NCBI GenBank assembly: GCA_900551915.1
Contig: URXT01000014.1
Span: 1-40,761, forward strand
Length of the DNA: 40,761 nucleotides
Origin: an uncultured bacterium
GTDB lineage: Bacteria > Cyanobacteriota > Vampirovibrionia > Gastranaerophilales > Gastranaerophilaceae
Direction of reading: 5' to 3'
The position numbers were made by a program, and so were the translations under genes. This document shows positions 31,798 to 38,349 of the stretch, piece after piece. Every line of letters begins with the position of its first letter. The stretch's first letter is position 1. The notes below the pieces were generated by a model. The model made no database searches. It worked only from the letters and a program-made list of their open reading frames with translations, and was not told the origin of the DNA.

Positions 31798-31835
31798 ATT
31801 ATACAAGAAAAACTCTAATGTTTAAACACTAGAGT
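31798..31835 (-). promoter_or_regulatory. Promoter with dyad at -35, possible Mor-type activated promoter
   Basis: On the minus strand TATAAT (31798-31803) is preceded by a weak -35 (TTTAAA, 31821-31826). Over the -35 lies a dyad ACTCTA...TAGAGT (31812-31835) centred on the palindrome GTTTAAAC (31820-31827). Mu's Mor and C bind dyads overlapping or just upstream of -35; the match is by analogy. The Mor-like gene ends 25 bp away. Confidence 0.5.
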
Positions 31836-31859
31836 AAAGAAGTGATGTTTAAAGATTCA

Positions 31860-32171
31860 CTATTTATCCGACTTTGGCAAGTTGTGCTTTTTGTGGAGAT
31901 TTTTTTTTATAATTTTATAAATATATCTTTGAGATAAATCACATTCGATTGCGAGGCGGTTTACTGTGTATTTTCTGCCGTCATACTGGCTCATGATATA
32001 TTTTTCTTTTATTTCACGAAACGGATTTTTCGGGATACTTACGGTTAATCCCGGCGAGCAGAAAATAAGAGCCAAGGCGGATTTTATGCCGGCAGATTCT
32101 GCGATGAACTTCAAGTCATCGTTTGGCATATCTTCAGGTTTTATTAAATCCATCCAAGGCTTGTAATCCAT
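31860..32171 (-). CDS. mor: Mor/C-like middle operon transcription activator
   Basis: 103 aa. Mor-family layout: DLKFIAESAGIKSALALIFCSPGLTVSIPKNPF in the dimerisation half and YTVNRLAIECDLSQRYIYKIIKK, a helix-turn-helix, in the C-terminal half. Mu Mor activates the middle promoter, which leads to late gene expression. The gene lies immediately downstream of hammerhead HHR1, with GAGGAG before ATG 32171. No second C-type activator gene is seen, so it may directly control late promoters. Confidence 0.9.
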   Translation of the reverse strand: MDYKPWMDLIKPEDMPNDDLKFIAESAGIKSALALIFCSPGLTVSIPKNPFREIKEKYIMSQYDGRKYTVNRLAIECDLSQRYIYKIIKKNLHKKHNLPKSDK

Positions 32172-32192
32172 AATCTCCTCTTATTTAATGAT

Positions 32193-32257
32193 GGTCTCAT
32201 CAGTTAACGCATTACGTTAAGACGGTCAGCTTGCACTGTTAGCCGACCGTTTCGACC
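32193..32257 (-). ncRNA. Type II hammerhead ribozyme HHR1
   Basis: Minus strand: stem II GGUC (32254-32257) pairs with GACC (32193-32196); GAAA core 32250-32253; stem III CGGUCGGC/GCUGACCG (32242-32249 with 32223-32230); U16.1-C17 at 32222-32221; stem I UUAACG/CGUUAA with loop UAAUG; CUGAUGA core 32197-32203. All invariant core bases are present. Cleavage is predicted after the C at 32221. It sits between an unknown gene and the Mor-like gene, just before its ribosome site. Confidence 0.95.
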
Positions 32258-32260
32258 TTT

Positions 32261-32530
32261 TTAGCCTTTTGCCATTTCTAACTCTTGCTCAAGCTCATCT
32301 TCGATTTTTAATTTAGTTTTAAATAATTCACTAAGCATAACTTCTTTTGGCTTGACTTCATCAATTAGCTTTGCCATTTGATGTAAGTTGTCAAAAATAA
32401 CATTGACTTCTTGAGGAGGGGTGCTATGTGCTTTAATGGCACAATCTGCAATTTTGATTTTTAAATTCTCAATGTCCACCTGATACTCTGTAATTTTTCG
32501 TTCTAAAACTAGTAGTGCTGTGTTGCCCAT
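32261..32530 (-). CDS. Small coiled-coil early protein, unknown
   Basis: 89 aa, mainly helical (ERKITEYQVDIENLKIKIADCAIKAH and KTKLKIEDELEQELEMA), lacking motifs. Flanked by hammerheads: HHR2 directly upstream, HHR1 directly downstream, so its mRNA would be released as a separate piece by self-cleavage. Ribosome site AAAGGAG before ATG 32530. Confidence 0.65.
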   Translation of the reverse strand: MGNTALLVLERKITEYQVDIENLKIKIADCAIKAHSTPPQEVNVIFDNLHQMAKLIDEVKPKEVMLSELFKTKLKIEDELEQELEMAKG

Positions 32531-32553
32531 TTTTGTCTCCTTTACTTTTAATT

Positions 32554-32610
32554 GGTCTCATCAGTTAGAGCCTTACTCTAAGACGGTCAGCACAGCCGAC
32601 CGTTTCGACC
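32554..32610 (-). ncRNA. Type II hammerhead ribozyme HHR2
   Basis: Minus strand: stem II GGUC (32607-32610)/GACC (32554-32557); GAAA 32603-32606; stem III CGGUCGGC/GCUGACCG with a 3-nt loop (32592-32594); U-C at 32583-32582; stem I UUAGAG/CUCUAA with loop UAAGG; CUGAUGA 32558-32564. Relative to HHR1 stem I changes AC to GA in one arm and GU to UC in the other, a double compensatory change. Predicted cleavage after the C at 32582. Confidence 0.95.
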
Positions 32611-32621
32611 TCGTGTAAACC

Positions 32622-32945
32622 TTAGTCGGGAGGCATTTTTGCAGGGGTAAGCATATCTTCTAAGTCTCGTTCGATCTTAGATAAGATGAAGATTTGTCCT
32701 TCAAGAACCTTGCAATCAATTTCACGTTCTTTGGCACAACTCCAGTTATCTTTAACCAGATTTGCATCGGCAAACTTCAATTTTGCATCGTTCAAACGCT
32801 CTTCAAGGTCAAATTTTTGATTCCTGATTAACCCCATCATTGCACATTCTTTTGGATCATCAGAACTGTGAGAGACTTCTCCAAAAAATTGGTTTTTCAT
32901 CATTGAACCCATTGAATCGGTTGGTTTTTCTGCTGTTAGCATCAT
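32622..32945 (-). CDS. Small early protein, unknown
   Basis: 107 aa, helical with Met/Asp-rich start (MMLTAEKPTDSMGSMMKNQF) and a long helix (RNQKFDLEERLNDAKLKFADANLVK). No family recognised. AAAGGAG precedes ATG 32945. Its stop is 11 nt before HHR2 (in transcript direction). Confidence 0.6.
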   Translation of the reverse strand: MMLTAEKPTDSMGSMMKNQFFGEVSHSSDDPKECAMMGLIRNQKFDLEERLNDAKLKFADANLVKDNWSCAKEREIDCKVLEGQIFILSKIERDLEDMLTPAKMPPD

Positions 32946-32971
32946 TTTTTTCTCCTTTACTTTCTCTTCTA

Positions 32972-33424
32972 CTACTCAAGTGTGGCCGCACTTTTTTCTT
33001 TTAATTTCTTTTTTATTGCCGTTATTGCCTGAATAACTTTACAGGCTTTGGCTCTGGTCAAAAACATAATGTCATCGACCTTAAACTTTGATTTTAAAAA
33101 CTTTCTCAGGGATTTTTTCGCAAACTTATCATCATTGAAATAGCAGACATCTCTCCACAAACCTTCAATCATTCTGAGTTGTGCATCAGATGCCATATTT
33201 TCTGTGCGATTCAAATCCGCATATTTTTTCGGCTGTTTAATCCATTTGTTTATAGCTACAGCTTTATCTTCAAGGATATCTACAAAAATTGCCGCTTCAG
33301 TAAATGTCAAATCCTTTGATGATGTAACATCAAAAGACATAAGCATTTCACGATATAAATCGTCATCCATACCAATAACATTTTTTAATGCATGAATTTT
33401 TCTAATCTGAAAAGTCGTAGCCAT
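32972..33424 (-). CDS. gemA: Mu gp16 / GemA-like regulatory protein (DUF1018)
   Basis: 150 aa of the DUF1018 family: FQIRKIHALKNVIGMDDDLYREMLMSF at the start, DLTFTEAAIFVDIL, and MASDAQLRMIEGLWRDV then FLKSKFKVDDIMFLTRAKACKVIQAI. GemA/Mor-region proteins of Mu are early regulators that affect host DNA supercoiling and gene expression. Its start overlaps a 53-aa membrane protein gene. Hammerheads in bacteria are known near this gene class, which agrees with the ribozymes just downstream. Confidence 0.92.
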   Translation of the reverse strand: MATTFQIRKIHALKNVIGMDDDLYREMLMSFDVTSSKDLTFTEAAIFVDILEDKAVAINKWIKQPKKYADLNRTENMASDAQLRMIEGLWRDVCYFNDDKFAKKSLRKFLKSKFKVDDIMFLTRAKACKVIQAITAIKKKLKEKSAATLE

Positions 33425-33563
33425 ATTTAATACTCATTTCTTCAAGCTGTAATTCACGTCCGTGCTTGATTCCGATTTGTACTCCCAAAATAAAAATGGC
33501 TAGAGCTATTAAAAATATGTGTAACCATAATGAAGTGTCGGGTTGGAATTTCTTACCGTTCAT
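33402..33563 (-). CDS. 53-aa single-span membrane protein
   Basis: Starts MNGKKFQPDTSLWLHIFLIA at ATG 33563 with GGGAG at good spacing. One hydrophobic span (LWLHIFLIALAIFILGVQIGI, residues about 12-32) and a charged C-terminal tail ending YDFSD. Overlaps the GemA start by 23 nt. Too short to classify. Confidence 0.6.
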   Translation of the reverse strand: MNGKKFQPDTSLWLHIFLIALAIFILGVQIGIKHGRELQLEEMSIKYGYDFSD

Positions 33564-33618
33564 TTAATATCTCCCTTCTTGGCTTGTTCGCATTAAACGG
33601 ATACGCTGACGCTTTCAT
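33553..33618 (-). CDS. Possible 21-aa ORF between MuB1 and the membrane protein
   Basis: From ATG 33618: MKASAYPFNANKPRREIL and NER. The same frame extends upstream to within the MuB gene without a start codon (INGIAACEQR before the ATG) and looks protein-like. No ribosome site. It could be the remnant of a longer protein or a chance frame. Confidence 0.25.
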   Translation of the reverse strand: MKASAYPFNANKPRREILNER

Positions 33619-33635
33619 CCTCTGCTCACAAGCCG

Positions 33636-34514
33636 CTATGCCATTAATAATTTGGAAGTTTGTTTAATCACAGCATCATCGACCTCAGCCTTACCGTTAA
33701 ATTTGGCAATGCTGATGCTGTGGGAAATTAAGTGTTCTAATCTTCTTGTGTTTCCATCCGAATACTGAAGATACGTTTCAGCAAGTTTTGTATTCTGACC
33801 GATAGACTCAAGAATTTTTATGACGTCTTGAATCAATATTTTGTCTATAATTTTTGTAAATTTTACTCTTGAATACAGCTGGTCATACTGATTGTTGTAA
33901 CCTTTCAGGTTTTCAAGCAGAATTCCTCTACCCACTAAAAGGATACCTACACCTGTTTTATCGTGGATACGGCGAGTAATTTCTAAGGCTCTATATGGAA
34001 GATTTTCAGCCTCATCAATAATCAAAAGTCTGCCTGATTGGTTTAATTTTCTGACGACTTCATCCATCAAATCATAAACCGAACCCTTACCGGAAAGTCC
34101 TAAACGTCTGTGGATTTCCTTGAGAAGAGATTTTGCAGTGTAGCCTGAATCGCTTTCAATAAGGATTGAGTCCATAAATTCTTTGGTATATCTTTTTACG
34201 GCAACGGTTTTACCGAGTCCGGCTTTACCGACACAAACTCCGATTTTACCCTGTGTATGGCACAGTCTGCCGATTTCAGTGATATATTTAACCGTTGAAA
34301 TATCTACAAAAGGCAGGTCGCTGTTGCCGGAACGTTCGTGTTCACGTTGGATAAAATTATTTATAGCATCGGTAATTTTATCGTTTTTGCCGTTGTAATT
34401 ACCGTTCATCCACATACTGATTGTAGACTTAGCAATCCCTGTAGCGGTTGAAACGTATGCTATACTGTAATTTTTAGATTCCATCAAATCTTTTAATTCG
34501 GCTCTAATATCCAT
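33636..34514 (-). CDS. MuB-like transposition AAA ATPase, copy 1
   Basis: 292 aa. N-terminal helix-turn-helix (YVSTATGIAKSTISMWMNGNY, about 20-40), Walker A GKAGLGKT (96-103), Walker B LLIIDE (163-168) and a C-terminal helical domain. Domain order equals Mu B, which loads on target DNA, delivers it to the transposase and gives target immunity. Overlaps the transposase gene by 11 nt. Confidence 0.93.
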   Translation of the reverse strand: MDIRAELKDLMESKNYSIAYVSTATGIAKSTISMWMNGNYNGKNDKITDAINNFIQREHERSGNSDLPFVDISTVKYITEIGRLCHTQGKIGVCVGKAGLGKTVAVKRYTKEFMDSILIESDSGYTAKSLLKEIHRRLGLSGKGSVYDLMDEVVRKLNQSGRLLIIDEAENLPYRALEITRRIHDKTGVGILLVGRGILLENLKGYNNQYDQLYSRVKFTKIIDKILIQDVIKILESIGQNTKLAETYLQYSDGNTRRLEHLISHSISIAKFNGKAEVDDAVIKQTSKLLMA

Positions 34515-36447
34515 TGGCGACTCCTTTTAATTCTTGATCGAGAATTTTATCCGTCTCGTATAAATAGAGCGGTTTTTCTTCTGGCTTGCTATCGTTTAAA
34601 AACATTGATAAATCGTATTTCCCAAAGGATTCCATTTCTTTACTTTTTTGAATAACTTTATCCATTTTGGTGTTAGCGATTAACGAAACTTTTGGCTTGG
34701 TTTGCTTTTCAACGCTTGCGTATGCGGCTTTATAATTTGCACATTTTTCTTCAAGGCTAATCTCACGAGTTTGTTTAATATATGATTTTGCAATCTTCAA
34801 ACTGCGTTTTTTAATAGCCATAGCCTCTTTGAAAGCTTCTTTTGAAATTTCGTCTGCTTGAAGAGCCGCAACAGCTTTGACCGCAGTAACTTTGCCGACA
34901 AATTCGTTATTATCGGCTCTAAAAGCCCAAGCCTCTTTGTAATTTTGAACATCCCGACGGAGATAAACCTTTAATCTCGTTTTTGAAACCATCCAATCAG
35001 CCCAATAAGTAATACCGAGTTCATTATCCTTAATGCCGTTTCTAATAATTGTGAATGTTTTTGATGTCCTCATGCAGAACAATTTAAGAGCATCTTTTGA
35101 TGGTCTGATTTTTTCTGCAAATTCCTGATTAAATAATTGGTTTGGTGATAATCCCGCAAGATTTTTACCTTGTGACGGACGTTTGTTTAAGACATTAATC
35201 ACAAAATCGTCAAATATTTCCTTAAACTGTTCAAACGGAATGATTTTTCCTGCTTTAATCTCTTTTGCAAGTTTTTCAGGTCGTTCAACAACATTGCCGC
35301 CACGATATCCAACACAGTGTTTAGAGAGCAGTTCCTTTATTTTTAAGAAATCTCTTTCAATTGGTTTTGTCTGTGCATTATATGGAAGAGCGAAGTGTAC
35401 ATTGACATTCAATTCTCCAAGCATAGACCTTGTTTTGCGTTGATTGGTTTCAACTTTAAATTGACGTCCGCCGGCAAAGTCTTTCGAACGATAGTCCTTG
35501 CCGTTATCTATGATGACATCTTTAGGTAAGCCAAATTCATTGACCGCATAATAAAATGATTGAAAAATATGATCCGAATTTGGATTTCCTGATTGCAATA
35601 TCCAACCGAGCCATTTCCCTGATTTATAATCTCTCCAAGCTGTAACCCAAGGAAATACAACGTTGCCGTCTTGAGTAAGACAGGCAACGTCTATCTGAGC
35701 GTGATCTGAAACCCACGCTTCACCGCAAATTACAGTAGAGTAGTCTCTATCAATGTAATTGCCGTATTTCCTATTCCAAGCGGATTCCCCATATCTCGCT
35801 AAATAAATACTTTGTTTTGGTACTTCACGTCTTAACCTGCGTTTAAAGGTTGAACAACTTGGGAAATTGACTCTTTCAACTCCGTTTTCTCTCATTGCAT
35901 AGCCAAGTGTCAAATCCCAACAGGTTTGTAAAGAGGGAGCACCCTCCATCAAATACAAATTTTTGAAGTAATCAAAATAGCAATCTTTTATTATTGATCT
36001 GCCTGAATTGTTTCCATATCTTGATAGTAAACCATTTATTCCACAAGCAAAGTATCTATTTCTCATTCTAATTAAGGAAGAATAAGACGTTTGGTTATCA
36101 GGATTATTTTTATTCCAATTTTCGATGAACAGTTTTAAGGCTCTGCCTCTCAAACAAAGACTTTTTTGGATAACATCTATGTATTTATCTGCCTGAATGC
36201 GTGACCATAAAGGGGCTTCAGAATATTTTTTATTATCAGATTCGGTGTCAATTTTTTTGGATATAGGTAAAGATGAATAACGAATAAAAATTTGTTTTAT
36301 ATTATCTTTTACTTCAATTTTATAAATAAAATCACCTTTGTAGCAGCGATTTTTGAGTGTCTTCTCTTTGACATTCAAAAGATTACACGCTTCTTGAATT
36401 GAAATCCAAGCCGGAATATTTGATTTTACTTGCTTGGTTTCATTCAT
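34504..36447 (-). CDS. MuA-like DDE transposase, copy 1
   Basis: 647 aa, close to Mu A (663). N-terminal winged-helix domain (IPAWISIQEACNLLNVKEKTLKNRCY), DNA-binding Ibeta/Igamma-like region (residues 80-210), catalytic core with D248 (or D253) in VSDHAQIDV, D314 in VIIDNGKDY, E364 in TKPIERDF, and a C-terminal regulatory part that would bind MuB. All catalytic residues are present. Preceded by the Ner-like gene, overlapping by 8 nt. Confidence 0.95.
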   Translation of the reverse strand: MNETKQVKSNIPAWISIQEACNLLNVKEKTLKNRCYKGDFIYKIEVKDNIKQIFIRYSSLPISKKIDTESDNKKYSEAPLWSRIQADKYIDVIQKSLCLRGRALKLFIENWNKNNPDNQTSYSSLIRMRNRYFACGINGLLSRYGNNSGRSIIKDCYFDYFKNLYLMEGAPSLQTCWDLTLGYAMRENGVERVNFPSCSTFKRRLRREVPKQSIYLARYGESAWNRKYGNYIDRDYSTVICGEAWVSDHAQIDVACLTQDGNVVFPWVTAWRDYKSGKWLGWILQSGNPNSDHIFQSFYYAVNEFGLPKDVIIDNGKDYRSKDFAGGRQFKVETNQRKTRSMLGELNVNVHFALPYNAQTKPIERDFLKIKELLSKHCVGYRGGNVVERPEKLAKEIKAGKIIPFEQFKEIFDDFVINVLNKRPSQGKNLAGLSPNQLFNQEFAEKIRPSKDALKLFCMRTSKTFTIIRNGIKDNELGITYWADWMVSKTRLKVYLRRDVQNYKEAWAFRADNNEFVGKVTAVKAVAALQADEISKEAFKEAMAIKKRSLKIAKSYIKQTREISLEEKCANYKAAYASVEKQTKPKVSLIANTKMDKVIQKSKEMESFGKYDLSMFLNDSKPEEKPLYLYETDKILDQELKGVANGY

Positions 36448-36664
36448 TAATTGTGTAATCCTTTACTTTTATTCCGAAAATCTTTTCAATAATATAAAGG
36501 TCAATTTCCGGACACCCTCTCTCCCCAGTCAAATAGCGGCTTACTACACTTTTGGAAATATTCAAAGCCATCTGAATTTCTTTTGATTTAAGATCCAAAA
36601 GGGAAAAAATAAATTTAGTTAAAATTTGTTTTTTGCAATAAACACAATTTGACATATTTTTCAA
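36440..36664 (-). CDS. Ner-like regulator, HTH, upstream of transposase
   Basis: 74 aa. A Cys pair (CVYCKK) near the start, then a helix-turn-helix (KEIQMALNISKSVVSRYLTGERG, residues about 28-50) and IDLYIIEKIFGIKVKDYTINE. In Mu, ner lies just before A and represses early transcription. A near-perfect dyad (36671-36699) is directly upstream, a likely operator. AGAGAGG site before ATG 36664. A separate c-type repressor gene was not found. Confidence 0.72.
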   Translation of the reverse strand: MKNMSNCVYCKKQILTKFIFSLLDLKSKEIQMALNISKSVVSRYLTGERGCPEIDLYIIEKIFGIKVKDYTINE

Positions 36665-36670
36665 TCCTCT

Positions 36671-36699
36671 CTTGATATAGTTAGTTGTCTATAATCAAG
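36671..36699. promoter_or_regulatory. Operator-like dyad upstream of the Ner-like gene
   Basis: CTTGATATAG (36671-36680) and CTATAATCAAG (36689-36699) form a near-perfect inverted repeat (10 bp arms, one extra A) around an 8-bp centre. Location 7-35 bp before the gene start fits an autoregulatory operator and overlaps where the -35/-10 should lie. Confidence 0.6.
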
Positions 36700-36998
36700 C
36701 TGTATAAGATTTTGAAAATTTTTCTATAAGCCGACTGTCCAGTATTTTTTGCACAGCAGAATATGCCTAATAAGGCAATATGACTGGCTCTACCGGGAAA
36801 TCTTTAACCTATAATTCAATTATATGAAAATTATTTATTTATGGAATAGGCGAAAAATCAACAGCGGGGAATATTCCCCGACTTTTGAAAATAAAAAACA
36901 GTAATAACAGGAACAGAAAAAATGAACGAATTTTTTATATTTACTTTAAAATCAGATAACAAAAAGGATAAGGACTATTAAAAAAATCGGGGAAAAGT
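36700..36998. other. Non-coding gap between the two transposition modules
   Basis: About 300 bp, AT-rich. Contents: a GCCT/AGGC hairpin at 36765-36776, a perfect 16-bp palindrome CGGGGAATATTCCCCG (36865-36880) followed by TTTT, and a 19-codon plus-strand frame at 36922-36981. The palindrome is a likely terminator for one or both directions. No 13-bp end motif is present here, which argues against a phage end at this place. Confidence 0.6.
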
Positions 36999-37673
36999 TT
37001 ATGAAGAAATATTAAGTAAATTAACTTTTAAATCAAAATAAAGTTCCTCAAATTCCTTGTTTCTCCTCCAGATTCCCTCGGCGAGTTTTTGCAGCAGGTC
37101 AACTTTGTTTGAATTGTGAGAGGTAAATCTCGTCAGATAACTGTAAACCTTTTTGAATTCTTGAATTTCAGGTTTTGTAAATGCTTTTTCTTCAGGGCTT
37201 TGAAATGATTTTTCACTTACAAAGACCTGATTATCGTAAACATAAAAAGAAAATTCCTCATCGTAAAAAATTCTGTTTCTGCCTTGCTGCGGAGATTTAT
37301 CATATAGTGATTTTAATTTATTTGTCTGCCGTTCGTAAATTAACTCCCTAAAAATATAATATAATTGCATCGTAGAACTTTCTGCAATACCAATTACGTC
37401 TTTGGCTTTATATGCCGGAATTGAAAGGCAAAAACAACGTATTACAATATCCAAAATCTTTGCCGGATAATAAGATAATATGGAATATTTTTTATTAAAA
37501 CTCTGTTTATTATAAAAATACAGGTCATTTCTTAAAGTTAATTTTCCCTCTTTAACCAATGTCAAGAGAAGTAACTCTAAAACAGCCTCATCAACATCTT
37601 CAGCAATAGTTGAAATTTCATCAAGTGTAAATTTATCCAACCTTCTGCAAAGCTTTAATACTCGTTCTTTCAT
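36999..37673 (-). CDS. Unknown third protein of the second transposition module
   Basis: 224 aa. N-terminal segment looks like a winged helix (LDEISTIAEDVDEAVLELLLLTLVKEGKLTLRNDLYFYNK), then a helix-turn-helix-like SIPAYKAKDVIGIAESSTMQLYYIFRELIYERQ, then a basic region with PQQGRNRIFYDEE. This resembles DNA-binding parts of transposition accessory proteins but is not TniQ or Mu C. Overlaps MuB2 by about 40 nt, so co-translated. Function unknown. Confidence 0.65.
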   Translation of the reverse strand: MKERVLKLCRRLDKFTLDEISTIAEDVDEAVLELLLLTLVKEGKLTLRNDLYFYNKQSFNKKYSILSYYPAKILDIVIRCFCLSIPAYKAKDVIGIAESSTMQLYYIFRELIYERQTNKLKSLYDKSPQQGRNRIFYDEEFSFYVYDNQVFVSEKSFQSPEEKAFTKPEIQEFKKVYSYLTRFTSHNSNKVDLLQKLAEGIWRRNKEFEELYFDLKVNLLNISS

Positions 37674-38349
37674 TGAGCAGTCCTTTCAATGTGTATTCGT
37701 CTATCTCATCAATTTTGTTTGTTTCCGACAGTTTTTCTATTTTATTAATTAACTTAACCAGTTGTCTGAATTGGTTTGTCCTTGTTGCAAGGTAGTTTAT
37801 TCCATTATCTGTAAAATTGAGTTCTGTCAAGTTTTCAATAATTTCTCTAATATCTTCAGCATTAAACTGTTCAAATCTCAAAGTTTTGTACAACCTATCG
37901 ACTAAATGCGGATATCTTGCGAGTTTTTTATCTGCCGCTCCCATTCCGACTAAAACTATCGGGCAGGTGGTTTTATCGTGCAAATCCCTCAAAGTTTCAA
38001 CCGTATGCTTTTCAATCAAATAATCAATCTCATCAACAATAATAATCTTAGGATTCTGCCTTAAATAATTTTCTATGAGTTCAAAAGTTTCCTGCGTGTG
38101 CCAGTAAGGTTCTTCTCCAAGCTCCTCCGCAATTTCAGATAAAAGCCATCTGCTCGTCATCCCTTGCGTTGCCCGAACATATACAGAATCGTTTTTATCC
38201 GCCCACCACTGGATTGTCTGAGATTTCCCAAGCCCATGGTCTCCGTAAACTAATGCCAGTTTTGGAATGTTCGGCGGAAGTTTTTGCAACTCGTCCATCA
38301 AAGCTACAAACCGCTTGACGTTTTTTGTTTTAATAAATGTTTTTTTCAT
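37633..38349 (-). CDS. MuB/TniB-like transposition AAA ATPase, copy 2
   Basis: 238 aa from ATG 38349 with GGAG nine bases ahead; an ATG at 38364 has no site. Walker A GDHGLGKS (36-43), Walker B IIIVDE (102-107), sensor-like VLVGMGAADKK. No N-terminal HTH, which separates it from MuB1. It should select target DNA for MuA2. Overlaps both neighbouring genes. Confidence 0.9.
   Translation of the reverse strand: MKKTFIKTKNVKRFVALMDELQKLPPNIPKLALVYGDHGLGKSQTIQWWADKNDSVYVRATQGMTSRWLLSEIAEELGEEPYWHTQETFELIENYLRQNPKIIIVDEIDYLIEKHTVETLRDLHDKTTCPIVLVGMGAADKKLARYPHLVDRLYKTLRFEQFNAEDIREIIENLTELNFTDNGINYLATRTNQFRQLVKLINKIEKLSETNKIDEIDEYTLKGLLNERTSIKALQKVG

Noticed and set aside
36741..36760. Right phage end after TATTT near 36742
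   Set aside because: Rejoining host sequence across it gives LDIF then an early stop rather than the expected xCGxG loop.
36922..36981. 19-codon plus-strand frame
   Set aside because: Very short, strand opposite to the flanking genes, no support.
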